A stretch of 64,000 nt of DNA from positions 4,586,501-4,650,500 of the forward strand of contig NZ_CP070506.1 in assembly GCF_016925675.1 (NCBI RefSeq), given 5' to 3'. Made by a program: the position numbers and the translations under genes. The notes under the pieces are model-generated. The model was not told the origin of the DNA. It made no database searches and was given only the letters and a program-made list of their open reading frames with translations. The DNA comes from Pseudomonas hygromyciniae. Its GTDB lineage: Bacteria; Pseudomonadota; Gammaproteobacteria; Pseudomonadales; Pseudomonadaceae. Shown here piece after piece: positions 34,110 through 45,000 of this stretch (its first letter is position 1; every line of letters begins with the position of its first letter).

Positions 34110-34136
34110 TCATGAATTACCCGTCGGTGCCGATGT
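34110..34136 (+). promoter_or_regulatory. Candidate FliA (sigma-28) promoter of the chemoreceptor gene
   Basis: TCATGAAT-N11-GCCGATGT resembles TAAAGTTT-N11-GCCGATAA, with exact spacing and a good -10 element (GCCGAT) but a weaker -35. It lies about 75 bases upstream of the MCP start. Confidence 0.5.
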
Positions 34137-34209
34137 TCCGGGCATAGCGCCGAATGGACTTGGCCGTTGCCCTGCTTGCACACCAACAAGTCCAATCGCG
34201 AGTAAGCCC

Positions 34210-36348
34210 ATGTTCGACACCCTCTCCATCCGCTTGAAAATCGTGCTGCTGTCCGGCCTCTGCCTGTTGGGGGTGATTGCGCTGATCGTCAGCCTGAATA
34301 TCTACCAGTCCAACCAGAACGACCAACTGACCAGCGCCTCCAGCTCGCGCATGCTCACCACCAGCGTGGAGAATCTGCTCCAGGCCAAGGCCGCCGAGCA
34401 GGCCGTGCAGGTACAAAAAGCTTTTGGCGAGAACCTGTTGGTGGTCACCGCCCTCGCCGACCAGGTCAAGGATTTGCGCAACATGGCCGCCAAGCGTTCG
34501 CTGGAAGCCGGGGCCGTGCGCGAGGAGCTCAACCAGCGGATCAAGACCGCATTCGAGCGCAATACCAAGGTGCTGGGGATCTGGTTGTCGTTTGAACCCA
34601 ACGGCCTGGATGGCAGGGACAGCGAATTTGTCGACGACAAACTGCGCGCTTCCAACGAAGTCGGGCGCTTTTCCAGCTACTGGAGCCGCGCCGGCGGTGA
34701 AGGCCTGAACACGGTGATGGTGGAAGCGGACCTGACCAAGACCACCCTCAATCTCAGCGGTACGCCCTACAACATCTGGTACACCTGCCCACGGGATACC
34801 CGCAACGTTTGCCTGCTGGACCCCTACGCCGACGAAGTCGCCGGCAAGGCGATGCTGATGACCACCATCTCCCTGCCGCTGCTGGCAGATGGCAAAGTGA
34901 TTGGTGTGATCGGCGTCGATATTGCCCTGGATGCCCTGCAAGCGGCGGCCAATACCGCGCAAAAAGAATTGTTCGATGGCGCGGGGATCATGGAAATCCT
35001 CTCCAGCAGTGGCCTGATCGCCAGCTACAGCGGCGAGCCGGACAAAGTCGGCAAGAGCATCGTTGATGTGCTGGGCGGCGAAGGCAAAGAGATCGTGCAG
35101 TTGCTGGCCAGTGACACGCGCAAGGTGCGCGAGCAAGACGATACGATCCGCGCGGTGTACCCCGTCAAGCCAATTGCCGATGCCAAGCCCTGGGGCGTGG
35201 TGATCAAGCTGCCCAAGCACGTGCTGCTGGCCGATTCGGTCAAGCTGCAAGCGGTGCTCGACGACGCCCAAGCCCGAGGCACACTGCAAGCGCTGCTGGT
35301 GGGCGCCGCAGCCGGCCTGCTGGGCCTGCTGCTGATGTGGCTGACCGCCACCGGCGTGACCCGGCCGATCAACAGTGTGGCCGCGATGCTCAAAGACATT
35401 GCCAGCGGCGACGGCGACCTGACCCAACGCCTGGCCTACACGAAAAAAGACGAACTGGGGGAACTGGTCAACTGGTTCAACCGCTTCCTCGACAAGCTGC
35501 AGCCGACCATCGCCCAGATCAAGCAGAGCATCACCGAAGCCCGTGGCACTGCCGATCAATCCTCGGAAATCGCACGCCAGACCAGCGAAGGCATGCAGGT
35601 GCAGTTCCGTGAGATCGACCAGGTGGCAACCGCCTCCAACGAAATGAGCGCCACCGCCCACGAAGTCGCCAACAGCGCCTCAAACGCTGCCAGTGCAGCT
35701 CGTGGAGCCGATCAATCAGCCCGCGACGGCTTGGCGATCATCGAACGCAGTACCCGCGATATCACCACCCTTGCCGAGGAAGTCAGCAAGGCCGTGACCG
35801 AGGTTGAAGCCCTGGCAGTCAACAGCGAGCAGATCGGTTCGGTGCTGGAAGTGATCCGCAGCATCGCCGAGCAGACCAACCTGCTGGCCCTCAACGCTGC
35901 GATTGAAGCCGCGCGCGCCGGGGAAAGCGGGCGGGGTTTTGCGGTGGTCGCAGACGAAGTGCGCAACCTGGCGCGACGCACCCAGGATTCGGTGGAAGAA
36001 ATCCGCCTGGTGATCGAACGCATCCAGAGCGCGACCCGTGGGGTGGTGACCACCATGCATTCGAGCCAGAGCCAGGCGCAGAACAACGCCGGGCAGATCC
36101 AGCAGGCGGTACAGGCCCTGGGCAAGATCAGCGATGCGGTGACGGTGATCAGCGACATGAACCTACAAATCGCCAGCGCCGCCGAAGAACAGAGCGCCGT
36201 GGCCGAAGAGGTCAACCGCAACGTCTCGGCGATCCGTACCGTGACAGAGACCCTGACTGGCCAGGCGACGGAGTCGGCGGCAATCAGCAGCCAGTTGAAT
36301 GCCTTGGCCAACCAGCAGATGAAACTGATGGATCAGTTCCGGGTGTAG
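34210..36348 (+). CDS. Methyl-accepting chemotaxis protein with dCache sensor
   Basis: This is a 712-residue chemoreceptor. A first membrane segment (about residues 10-30) is followed by a long periplasmic region of about 320 residues with double-Cache features ('[16 protein letters not shown]', '[18 protein letters not shown]', '[15 protein letters not shown]'-like segment). A second membrane segment lies near 360-380. HAMP comes next, and the cytosolic hairpin tip '[35 protein letters not shown]' starts near residue 553. dCache receptors often bind amino acids or organic acids; the ligand is not predictable here. It is monocistronic, followed by a short hairpin at 36362-36381. Confidence 0.94.
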   Translation: MFDTLSIRLKIVLLSGLCLLGVIALIVSLNIYQSNQNDQLTSASSSRMLTTSVENLLQAKAAEQAVQVQKAFGENLLVVTALADQVKDLRNMAAKRSLEAGAVREELNQRIKTAFERNTKVLGIWLSFEPNGLDGRDSEFVDDKLRASNEVGRFSSYWSRAGGEGLNTVMVEADLTKTTLNLSGTPYNIWYTCPRDTRNVCLLDPYADEVAGKAMLMTTISLPLLADGKVIGVIGVDIALDALQAAANTAQKELFDGAGIMEILSSSGLIASYSGEPDKVGKSIVDVLGGEGKEIVQLLASDTRKVREQDDTIRAVYPVKPIADAKPWGVVIKLPKHVLLADSVKLQAVLDDAQARGTLQALLVGAAAGLLGLLLMWLTATGVTRPINSVAAMLKDIASGDGDLTQRLAYTKKDELGELVNWFNRFLDKLQPTIAQIKQSITEARGTADQSSEIARQTSEGMQVQFREIDQVATASNEMSATAHEVANSASNAASAARGADQSARDGLAIIERSTRDITTLAEEVSKAVTEVEALAVNSEQIGSVLEVIRSIAEQTNLLALNAAIEAARAGESGRGFAVVADEVRNLARRTQDSVEEIRLVIERIQSATRGVVTTMHSSQSQAQNNAGQIQQAVQALGKISDAVTVISDMNLQIASAAEEQSAVAEEVNRNVSAIRTVTETLTGQATESAAISSQLNALANQQMKLMDQFRV

Positions 36349-36361
36349 ACCCAAATACCCA

Positions 36362-36381
36362 TGTGGGAGCCAGCTCCCACA
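36362..36381. repeat. Short palindrome (REP half) between convergent genes
   Basis: TGTGGGAGC-CA-GCTCCCACA is a perfect hairpin between the MCP stop and the nitroreductase stop. It may act as a terminator for either side. Confidence 0.7.
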
Positions 36382-36391
36382 CAGTGTGAGG

Positions 36392-36955
36392 TCAGAGCCC
36401 GGTCCAGGCACTGACAAACGCGGTGATATCTTCCTTTGCCGCCGTACGCGGCGGGTTCTGCGCGGTCCCCAGATACAGGAAGCCAATCACTTCCTCACCC
36501 GCGCTCAACCCCAAGCCCTTGGCCACATGCGCCGAATACGACAACTCCCCGGTCCGCCACACTGCGCCAATCCCCTGGGCATACGCCGCCAGCAGAATGC
36601 CGTGGGCCGCACAGGCCGCTGCCAGCCGTTGCTCGGACTGCGGCACTTTGAAGTGTTCCTGCAAACGGGCAATCACCACCACCACCAACGGCGCACGCAA
36701 CGGGCCGTTCTGCGCCTTGTCGATCACCCCTTGCGGGGCCGCGGGGTCTTGCAGGCGTGCCGCTTCGGCCAGCAGGGTGCCCATTTGCTCGCGGGCCGGG
36801 CCTTCCACGGTGAGAAAACGCCAAGGCCGCAACTGGCCGTGATCCGGCGCACGCATGGCTGCCGCGAACAGCACTTCGCGCTGTTCGGCAGTAGGCGCTG
36901 GGTCCAGCAAGCGCGGCACGGAAACACGGTTGAGCAAAGCGTCGAGAGCCTGCAT
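36392..36955 (-). CDS. Nitroreductase family protein (YdjA-like)
   Basis: The 187-residue flavoprotein starts at ATG 36955 after GGAGG. It contains 'MRAPDHGQLRPWRFLTVEG' (FMN-binding start, about residue 35), 'ACAAHGILLAAYAQGIGAVWRTG' and 'VIGFLYLGT', as in the short YdjA branch of NAD(P)H nitroreductases. Natural substrates are unknown. Ten extra in-frame residues upstream lie over the ribosome-binding site and are not coding. It is divergent from the di-haem lipoprotein gene. Confidence 0.9.
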   Translation of the reverse strand: MQALDALLNRVSVPRLLDPAPTAEQREVLFAAAMRAPDHGQLRPWRFLTVEGPAREQMGTLLAEAARLQDPAAPQGVIDKAQNGPLRAPLVVVVIARLQEHFKVPQSEQRLAAACAAHGILLAAYAQGIGAVWRTGELSYSAHVAKGLGLSAGEEVIGFLYLGTAQNPPRTAAKEDITAFVSAWTGL

Positions 36956-37103
36956 TGGCCACCTCCAGGAAAAATGTGCGGCCATTCTAGCGGGAATGCA
37001 TCAGATTGGAGCAAACGATAATTGCTCTTATTCAATCCGCCCCGCCCTGTTAGACTTTGCCCCCTGAATTTCATCCACCGTCGCCCGTCTTCCAGGATTA
37101 TCG

Positions 37104-38534
37104 ATGCCCCGTTTGCTGCTTCGCCTGTCTGCGCTCTTGATGGCCGTGAGCCTGAGTGCCTGCGATGACGCCGCGCCGCCGACGTTTACCCAGGCCGAGC
37201 CGGGTGAGGCGCGTTCGGGAGGCAGCACGACGGTCAGGAAGACGGACCAGAATGCCTTTTCGCTGCCTTCAGCGAACCTGACGCCGACCCGCCGTCTGGA
37301 TTTCAGCGTCGGCAACAGCTTTTTCCGCAATCCTTGGGTGATCGCCCCGGCCACCACCACCGCCCGTGATGGGCTGGGGCCGCTGTTCAACACCAACGCC
37401 TGCCAGAACTGCCATATAAAAGACGGGCGCGGTCATCCACCCTTGCCCGAGGCCAGCAATGCGGTGTCGATGCTGGTGCGTCTGTCGATCCCGGATTCGC
37501 CGCCCTACGCCAAGCTCATCGAGCAACTGGGTATCGTCCCGGAGCCGGTGTACGGCGGGCAGTTGCAGGACATGGCCGTGCCCGGCGTGGTCCCGGAAGG
37601 CAAGGTACGGGTCGACTACACCCCGGTCAACGTCACATTCAAGGACGGCACGGTGGTCGAGTTGCGCAAGCCGAGCCTGCAGATCACCCAGCTCGGCTAC
37701 GGGCCGATGCACCCCGATACGCGGTTTTCCGCCCGCGTGGCTCCGCCGATGATCGGCCTGGGTTTGCTCGAAGCCATCAGCGACGCAGACATCCTGCAAA
37801 ACGCCAGCAAACGCCCGGACAAAAACGGCGTGTTCGGCCGCCCGAACTGGGTCTGGGATGATGCCCGACAAAAAACCGTCCTCGGCCGTTTCGGCTGGAA
37901 AGCCGGGCAACCGAACCTCAATCAACAAAATGTTCACGCGTTCTCGGGTGACATGGGCCTGACGACCAGCCTGCGCCCCTTCGATGACTGCACCGACGCA
38001 CAGGTCGCCTGTAAGCAGGCGCCCAACGGCAACGGCGAAAATGGCGAGCAGGAAGTCAGCGATAACATCCTGCGCCTGGTGCTGTTCTATACCCGCAACC
38101 TGGCCGTACCGGCGCGCCGTGATGTCAACGAACAACAAGTGCTGGCCGGCAAGAACCTGTTCTTCCAGGCTGGCTGCCAGTCGTGCCATACGCCGACATT
38201 CACCACCGCAGCCAATGCCGCTGAACCTGAGCTGGCCAACCAGGTGATCCGCCCCTACAGCGACTTGCTGCTGCACGATATGGGCGAAGGCCTGGCCGAT
38301 AACCGTACCGAATTCAAGGCCGGTGGCCGCGACTGGCGCACGCCGCCGTTGTGGGGCATCGGCCTGACGCAAAACGTCAGTGGCCACACCCAGTTCCTGC
38401 ATGACGGCCGTGCCCGCAACCTGCTTGAAGCCGTGCTGTGGCATGGCGGTGAAGCCCAGGCGGCGCAGCAGCATGTGTTGTCGTTTAACGCCGAGCAGCG
38501 CGCCGCGTTGCTCGCGTTCCTGAATTCTCTATAA
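37104..38534 (+). CDS. Di-haem c-type oxidoreductase-like lipoprotein (DUF1111)
   Basis: The 476-residue protein has a signal peptide with lipobox 'VSLSAC', two CxxCH haem sites ('CQNCH' near residue 100 and 'CQSCH' near residue 358), and the C-terminal 'TPPLWGIGLTQNVSGHTQFLHDGRARNLLEAVLWHGGEA'. This is the THIOR/DUF1111 family related to di-haem peroxidases. It is probably periplasmic and membrane-anchored. It is grouped with imelysin and DUF1513 genes, a set linked to iron uptake in Pseudomonas. A weak Fur-like stretch (GATAATTGCTCTTATTC at 37017) lies upstream. Confidence 0.9.
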   Translation: MPRLLLRLSALLMAVSLSACDDAAPPTFTQAEPGEARSGGSTTVRKTDQNAFSLPSANLTPTRRLDFSVGNSFFRNPWVIAPATTTARDGLGPLFNTNACQNCHIKDGRGHPPLPEASNAVSMLVRLSIPDSPPYAKLIEQLGIVPEPVYGGQLQDMAVPGVVPEGKVRVDYTPVNVTFKDGTVVELRKPSLQITQLGYGPMHPDTRFSARVAPPMIGLGLLEAISDADILQNASKRPDKNGVFGRPNWVWDDARQKTVLGRFGWKAGQPNLNQQNVHAFSGDMGLTTSLRPFDDCTDAQVACKQAPNGNGENGEQEVSDNILRLVLFYTRNLAVPARRDVNEQQVLAGKNLFFQAGCQSCHTPTFTTAANAAEPELANQVIRPYSDLLLHDMGEGLADNRTEFKAGGRDWRTPPLWGIGLTQNVSGHTQFLHDGRARNLLEAVLWHGGEAQAAQQHVLSFNAEQRAALLAFLNSL

Positions 38535-38565
38535 GCTTTGCCCCAATTATTGAAGGGAGCTCGAC

Positions 38566-39630
38566 ATGTTCCGTCCCAAGTTGTTGTTCACCAGCCTGGC
38601 CGCACTGGCCCTTGGCGCCTGCTCGCCGCAGGATCCGCAAGCAGTCACTTCGGCGGCCATCGCCAAGCAAGTGATCCTGCCGACCTACAGCCGCTGGGTC
38701 GAAGCTGACCGGCAATTGGCCGTCAGCGCCCTGGCTTACTGCCAAGGCAAGGAGTCCCTGGAGACCGCCCGCGCCGACTTCCTCCACGCGCAAAAAGCCT
38801 GGGCCGAGTTGCAACCGCTGCTGATCGGCCCGCTGGCCGAAGGCAATCGCGCCTGGCAGGTGCAGTTCTGGCCCGACAAGAAAAACCTCGTCGGCCGCCA
38901 GGTCGAGCAACTGGCCACCGCCCAGCCGCAGATCGATGCCGCCGCCCTGGCCAAATCCAGCGTCGTGGTGCAAGGCCTGTCGGCCTACGAATACATCCTG
39001 TATGACGCCAAGACCGACATCGCCAACGACGCCCAGAAAGCCCGTTACTGCCCACTGCTGATCGCCATCGGCGAGCGTCAGAAACAACTCGCCGAGGAAA
39101 TCCTCGCCAGTTGGAACAGCACCGACGGCATGCTCGCGCAGATGACCAAGTTTCCTAACCAGCGCTACGCCGATTCCCACGAAGCCATCGCCGAACTGCT
39201 GCGCGTGCAGGTCACGGCCCTCGATACCCTGAAGAAAAAGCTCGGCACACCGATGGGGCGCCTGTCCAAGGGCATCCCCCAGCCGTTCCAGGCCGATGCG
39301 TGGCGCAGCCAGTCGTCCCTGCAAGGCTTGCGCGCCAGCCTCGCGGCGGCCCAGACCGTCTGGGTCGGGGTCGACAACAAAGGCCTGCGCGGTCTGCTGC
39401 CCGCCGACCAGAAGCCTTTGGCCGAGAAGGTCGATGCGGCCTACGCTGCTTCCCTGAAACTGTTCGACAGCAACCAGCGCTCGCTCAACGACCTGCTGGC
39501 CGACGACGCCGGGCGCCAGCAACTCAACGATATCTATGACAGCCTCAACGTCGTCCACCGCCTGCACGAAGGCGAGCTGGCCAAGGCGCTGGGCATCCAA
39601 CTGGGCTTCAACGCCAACGACGGTGACTGA
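38566..39630 (+). CDS. Imelysin-family (M75) lipoprotein
   Basis: The 354-residue helical protein has lipobox 'LALGAC' and imelysin family segments ('VILPTYSRWVEADRQLAVSAL', 'FLHAQKAWAELQPLLIGPL', 'RQQLNDIYDSLNVVHRLHEGELAKALGI'). Imelysins are iron-regulated, EfeO-related periplasmic or outer-membrane proteins. The GxHxxE motif position appears as 'GLSAYE', with the His replaced by Ser, so metal binding by that site may be lost. The gene follows the di-haem gene by 31 bases with a GGGAG site and precedes DUF1513 by two bases. Confidence 0.9.
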   Translation: MFRPKLLFTSLAALALGACSPQDPQAVTSAAIAKQVILPTYSRWVEADRQLAVSALAYCQGKESLETARADFLHAQKAWAELQPLLIGPLAEGNRAWQVQFWPDKKNLVGRQVEQLATAQPQIDAAALAKSSVVVQGLSAYEYILYDAKTDIANDAQKARYCPLLIAIGERQKQLAEEILASWNSTDGMLAQMTKFPNQRYADSHEAIAELLRVQVTALDTLKKKLGTPMGRLSKGIPQPFQADAWRSQSSLQGLRASLAAAQTVWVGVDNKGLRGLLPADQKPLAEKVDAAYAASLKLFDSNQRSLNDLLADDAGRQQLNDIYDSLNVVHRLHEGELAKALGIQLGFNANDGD

Positions 39631-39632
39631 TA

Positions 39633-40730
39633 ATGCTCAGGCGACAGGCTTTGGCCATCGGCAGCGTGCTGCTCAGTGCAATTACCCTGGGCGGCTGGAC
39701 GCTGTTCAAGCGCAAGGGCGACATCCCGCTGCTGCTATCGGCCCGGGATGATGGCGACGGCAAGCACTATGCAGTGGGCTATCGCCTGGATGGCACCCAG
39801 GTGTTCGCCACCCAGGTCGGCCAGCGCTGCCACGACATCATCAACCACCCGACCCTGCCCATCGCCCTGTTCGTGGCCCGTCGCCCGGGCACCGAGAGCT
39901 ATCTGGTGGACCTGCGCGACGGCACGCTCCTGCAAACCGTGACGTCCCAGGCCAACCGGCACTTCTACGGCCATGCGGTGATCCACAAGAGCGGCGACTG
40001 GCTGTACGCCACCGAAAACGACACCACCGATCCCGGTCGCGGCTTGTTGGGCGTGTACAAGTTCGAAGGTGAGCGCCTGGTACACACGGGTGAGATTTCT
40101 ACCCACGGCATCGGCCCGCACCAGGTGTCGTGGATGCCCGACGGTGAGACCCTGATCGTGGCCAATGGCGGTATTCGCACCGAGGCCGAAAGCCGGGTCG
40201 AGATGAACCTCAACGCCATGGAGCCCAGCCTGGTGCTGATGCAGCGCGACGGCACGCTGTTGAGCAAGGAAACCCTGGGCCAGCAGATGAACAGCGTGCG
40301 CCATATGGGGATCGCCAGCGATGGCACGATCCTCACAGGGCAACAGTTCATGGGCCCGTCAGAGGAGCGTTCCGAGCTGTTGGCGATCAAGCGTCCGGGG
40401 CAACCATTCGTGGCATTCCCGGTGGCCGACGAGCAATTGCAGGCCATGGGGCACTACACCGCCAGCGTCGCCGTACACAGCGAACTGCGCCTGGTGGCAC
40501 TGACCGCACCACGGGGCAATCGCTTTTTTATCTGGGACATGGACAGCGGCGAACTACGCCTGGACGGGCCGTTGCCCGACTGCGCCGGCGTGGGTGCGGT
40601 GGCGGACGGATTTGTCGTGACCTCGGGCCAGGGCCGCTGCCGCTTCTATGATTGCCGACAGCCACAACTGGTGGCCAAGCCCCTGGAATTGCCGGCAGGG
40701 CTCTGGGACAACCATTTGCATCTGATCTGA
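39633..40730 (+). CDS. DUF1513 protein, secreted beta-propeller-like
   Basis: The 365-residue protein begins with a signal or anchor ('RRQALAIGSVLLSAITLGGWTLF') and has repeated strand-turn units such as 'YAVGYRLDGTQVFATQVGQRCHDI', 'THGIGPHQVSWMPDGETLIVANGGI' and 'RFFIWDMDSGELRLDGPL'. This is consistent with a propeller of the DUF1513 family. It forms the third gene of the di-haem / imelysin / DUF1513 cluster, all apparently exported. Function is unknown but probably iron-related by association. A palindrome of the GTAGGCGCCGGC type follows. Confidence 0.87.
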   Translation: MLRRQALAIGSVLLSAITLGGWTLFKRKGDIPLLLSARDDGDGKHYAVGYRLDGTQVFATQVGQRCHDIINHPTLPIALFVARRPGTESYLVDLRDGTLLQTVTSQANRHFYGHAVIHKSGDWLYATENDTTDPGRGLLGVYKFEGERLVHTGEISTHGIGPHQVSWMPDGETLIVANGGIRTEAESRVEMNLNAMEPSLVLMQRDGTLLSKETLGQQMNSVRHMGIASDGTILTGQQFMGPSEERSELLAIKRPGQPFVAFPVADEQLQAMGHYTASVAVHSELRLVALTAPRGNRFFIWDMDSGELRLDGPLPDCAGVGAVADGFVVTSGQGRCRFYDCRQPQLVAKPLELPAGLWDNHLHLI

Positions 40731-40732
40731 TC

Positions 40733-40758
40733 GTAGGCGCCGGCGTGCCGGCGCCTAC
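40733..40758. repeat. Perfect GTAGGCGCCGGC palindrome
   Basis: GTAGGCGCCGGC-GT-GCCGGCGCCTAC is a perfect 12-bp-arm hairpin three bases after the DUF1513 stop. It may act as a terminator or RNA stabiliser. Confidence 0.8.
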
Positions 40759-40865
40759 AGGGGGAACTGACGGCTAAAAATGCCAGTTGGAATCCCCCAG
40801 GCACTCGGAGTAATGTGCCCAATCGTTCGTCTTCGTCTGCCTCAGTTTTTCCAAGGAACCGGAAT

Positions 40866-42029
40866 ATGCTGCGTCGTCGCATGCTGATCATGTTGGCCGT
40901 TGTGCTGTTAATCGTCCTGCTGCTGGGGGGCTACAAAGCCTTCTCCATTTACCAGCAGATCCAGGTCTTTTCCGCGCCTAAACCGCCGATCAGCGTGGCG
41001 GTGGCCACGGCGGTCGAACAACCCTGGCAACAGCGCCTGCCGGCGGTGGGCACGCTCAAAGCGTTGCAAGGGGTGAACCTCGCCCTGGAGGTTGCCGGCA
41101 CCGTCAAGAGCGTGCAGTTCGAGTCCGGGCAGAAGGTCAACGTCGGGCAACCGCTGGTACAACTGGACAGCGCGGTGGAAGACGCCCTGCTGCAAACCGC
41201 CCAGGCCGACCTCGGCCTGGCCCAGCTCGATTACGGGCGCGGCAGCCAACTGGTGGGCAGCCAGGCGATCTCCAAGGGCGAGTTCGATCGGCTCTCGGCA
41301 CAACTGCAAAAAAACAAGGCCACGGTCAACCAGCTCAAGGCGTCCCTGGCCAAGAAGCACATCCTCGCCCCATTCAGCGGCACCATCGGCATTCGCCAGG
41401 TGGATGTCGGCGACTATCTGGCCAGCGGCACGGTGATCGCCACGTTGCAAGACCTGAGCAGCCTCTACGTGGACTTCTATGTGCCCGAGCAATCGGTGCC
41501 CACGTTGGCCGTCGGCCAGGGTGTGCAAGTGCAAGTCTCGGCCTACCCGCAACTGACCTTCTCCGGCACCCTCAGCGCCATCAACCCCAAAGTCGAGAGC
41601 AGCACCCGTAACGTGCTGGTGCGGGCGACCCTGGCCAACCCGGACAACAAACTGCTGCCGGGCATGTTCAGCAGCCTGCAAGTGCTGTTGCCCGATCCGC
41701 AGGCACAGGTGGTGATACCGGAAAGTGCGATCACCTACACCCTCTACGGCAACTCGGCCTATGTGGTGGCGCAGAAGAAAACCGAAGACGGTAGCCTCGA
41801 AAAGGATGCCAACGGCCAACCGATACTGATCGCAGAGCGGCGCTTTATCGAGACCGGCGAACGACGCGACGGCCTGGTGCTGGTCACCAAGGGTCTGAGC
41901 AGTGGCGAGCAAGTGGTCAGCGCCGGCCAACTCAAGCTCGACACCGGCGCGCATATTGCTATCACCGCAGACAAAAACCTGCCGACCAGTCCTGGCCAAC
42001 CTCCGCGCAACGACGGTTCAAGGAACTGA
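40866..42029 (+). CDS. mexV: RND efflux periplasmic adaptor (MexV-like)
   Basis: The 387-residue membrane-fusion protein has an N-terminal signal-anchor ('MLIMLAVVLLIVLLLGGYKAF'), a lipoyl-like half motif ('LALEVAGTVKSVQFESGQKVNVGQPLVQLD'), a helical hairpin, and a beta-barrel domain ('ILAPFSGTIGIRQVDVGDYLASG'). It links the RND pump to an outer-membrane channel. ATG 40866 is preceded by AAGGA. No outer-membrane factor gene is adjacent, as with MexVW, which uses OprM. The name rests on the partner and gene order near colRS. Confidence 0.85.
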   Translation: MLRRRMLIMLAVVLLIVLLLGGYKAFSIYQQIQVFSAPKPPISVAVATAVEQPWQQRLPAVGTLKALQGVNLALEVAGTVKSVQFESGQKVNVGQPLVQLDSAVEDALLQTAQADLGLAQLDYGRGSQLVGSQAISKGEFDRLSAQLQKNKATVNQLKASLAKKHILAPFSGTIGIRQVDVGDYLASGTVIATLQDLSSLYVDFYVPEQSVPTLAVGQGVQVQVSAYPQLTFSGTLSAINPKVESSTRNVLVRATLANPDNKLLPGMFSSLQVLLPDPQAQVVIPESAITYTLYGNSAYVVAQKKTEDGSLEKDANGQPILIAERRFIETGERRDGLVLVTKGLSSGEQVVSAGQLKLDTGAHIAITADKNLPTSPGQPPRNDGSRN

Positions 42030-42032
42030 GCC

Positions 42033-45000
42033 ATGGCGTTTACCGACACGTTTATCCGCCGCCCGGTGCTGGCCATGGTGGTCAGCCTGCTGATCGTACT
42101 ATTGGGTTTCCAGGCCTACAGCAAACTACCGTTGCGCCAATACCCGTCCATGGAGAATGCGCTGATCACGGTGACCACCGCTTACCCCGGGGCCAATGCC
42201 GAGACGATCCAGGGCTACATCACACAACCCTTGCAGCAAAGTCTGGCGAGCGCTGAAGGCATCGACTACATGACCTCGGTCAGTCGCCAGAACTTCTCGG
42301 TGATTTCCATCTATGCGCGGATCGGCGCCAACAGCGACCGCCTGTTCACCGAGCTGCTGGCCAAGGCCAACGAGGTCAAAAACAAACTGCCCCAGGACGC
42401 AGAAGACCCGGTATTGAGCAAAGAAGCCGCAGACGCCTCGGCGCTGATGTACATCAGTTTCTCCAGCCAGCAACTGAGCAACCCACAGATCACCGACTAT
42501 CTATCGCGAGTGATCCAGCCCAAGCTGGCCACCCTGCCCGGCATGGCCGAGGCCGAGATCCTCGGTAACCAGGTATTTGCCATGCGCCTGTGGCTGGACC
42601 CGGTCAAGCTCGCGGGGTTCGGCCTGAGCGCCGGCGACGTGACCAATGCCGTGCGCAACTACAACTTTCTCTCCGCAGCCGGCGAAGTGAAGGGCGAGTA
42701 TGTGGTCACCAGCATCAACGCCAACACCGACCTCAAGACCGCCGAAGCCTTCGCCGCCATCACCGTGAAGACCGATGGCGACAGCCGGGTGCTGCTCGGC
42801 GACGTGGCCCGGGTGGAAATGGGCGCGGAAAACTACAACGCCATCAGTTCCTTTGGCGGCACGCCCTCGGTGTATATCGGCATCAAGGCCACGCCCAGCG
42901 CCAACCCGCTGGATGTGATCAAGGAAGTACGCAAGCTGATGCCGGAGCTGGAGTCCCAGTTGCCGCCCAACCTCAAGGCAGAAATTGCCTACGACGCCAC
43001 GCTGTTTATCCAGGCGTCCATCAACGAGGTGGTCAAGACCCTGTTTGAAGCGGTGCTGATCGTGATTGTCGTGGTGTTCCTGTTTCTCGGGGCGCTGCGC
43101 TCGGTGGTGATCCCGGTCGTCACCATTCCGCTGTCGATGATTGGCGTGCTGTTTTTCATGCAACTGATGGGCTACTCCATCAACCTGCTGACGCTGCTGG
43201 CAATGGTCCTGGCCATCGGTCTGGTGGTGGACGATGCAATTGTGGTGGTGGAGAACATCCACCGCCATATCGAAGACGGCAAGAAACCATTGGATGCCGC
43301 GTTGGAAGGCGCGCGGGAGATTGCGGTGCCGGTGGTGTCGATGACCATCACCCTGGCGGCGGTGTATGCACCCATCGGTTTCCTGGAGGGGCTGACCGGG
43401 GCCCTGTTCAAGGAGTTCGCCCTGACCCTGGCCGGTGCGGTGGTGATTTCCGGCATCGTCGCTCTGACGCTGTCGCCGATGATGTGCGCCCTGCTATTGC
43501 GCCACGACGAAAACCCCAGCGGCCTGGCCCATCGCCTGGATCGGATCTTCGAAGGCCTCAAGCGCCGCTACCAGAGCCTGTTGCACGGCACCTTGAACAC
43601 CCGGCCGGTGGTGATCGTGTTTGCCCTGATCGTGCTGTGCCTGATCCCGGTGTTCCTAAAATTCACCCAGTCGCAACTGGCTCCGGACGAAGACCAGGGC
43701 ATTATCTTCATGATTGCCAGCGCGCCGCAGCCGACCAACCTGGACTACCTGAACACCTATACCGACGAGTTCATCACGATTTTCAAGGACTTCCCGGAGT
43801 ACTACTCCTCGTTCCAGATCAATGGGTTCAATGGTGTGCAATCGGGCATCGGCGGCTTCCTGCTCAAGCCGTGGAACGAGCGCGAGCGCACCCAGATGCA
43901 AATCCTGCCTGAGGTGCAAAAACGCCTGGAGCAGATTCCGGGCTTGCAGGTATTCGGCTTCAACCTGCCATCGCTGCCGGGCACCGGCGAGGGCCTGCCC
44001 TTTGGTTTTGTGATCAACACGCCCAATGACTATGAGTCACTGCTGCAAGTGGCCGACCGTGTGAAAAAACGCGCCATGGAGTCCGGCAAGTTCGCCTTTG
44101 TGGATATCGACCTGGCGTTCGACAAACCCGAGGTGGTGGTGGATATCGACCGTGCCAAGGCGGCGCAGATGGGCGTCTCGATGCAGGATCTGGGCAGCAC
44201 CCTGGCGACCTTGCTGGCGGAGGCGGAAATCAACCGGTTCACCATTGATGGCCGCAGCTACAAGGTCATCGCCCAGGTCGAGCGGGCCTACCGGGACAAC
44301 CCCGAATGGCTGAACAATTACTACGTGAAAAACGCCCAGGGCGAACTGCTGCCGCTGTCGACCCTGATCAGCGTCAGCGACCGCGCCCGGCCGCGCCAAC
44401 TGAACCAGTTCCAGCAACTCAACTCGGCGCTGATCTCGGGCTTTCCGATTGTCAGCATGGGCGAGGCCATCGACACCGTGCGCCAGATCGCCATCGAAGA
44501 AACCCCGGCCGGCTACGCCTTCGACTACAGCGGCGCCTCGCGCCAGTTCATCCAGGAAGGCAGCGCACTGTGGGTCACCTTTGGCTTGGCACTGGCGATC
44601 ATCTTCCTGGTGCTGGCGGCGCAGTTCGAGAGCTTCCGTGACCCACTGGTAATACTGGTGACGGTGCCGCTGTCGATCTGCGGCGCGCTGATCCCGTTGT
44701 TCCTCGGTTGGTCGAGCATGAACATCTACACCCAGGTGGGGTTGGTGACGTTGATCGGGCTGATCAGCAAGCATGGGATTCTGATCGTCGAGTTTGCCAA
44801 CCAGTTGCGCAAGGACAAGGGGCTGACACCCCGCGAAGCCGTGGAAGAAGCCGCGGCGATTCGCCTGCGCCCGGTATTGATGACCACCGCGGCGATGGTG
44901 TTTGGCATGGTGCCGTTGATCTTTGCCACGGGCGCGGGGGCGGTCAGCCGGTTTGATATCGGGATGGTGATTGCTACGGGGATGTCGGTGGGTACGCTGT

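Noticed and set aside
37017..37033. Fur box upstream of the di-haem lipoprotein gene
   Set aside because: Only about half of the 19 consensus positions match and there is no dyad symmetry; mentioned in the gene entry but not listed as a site.
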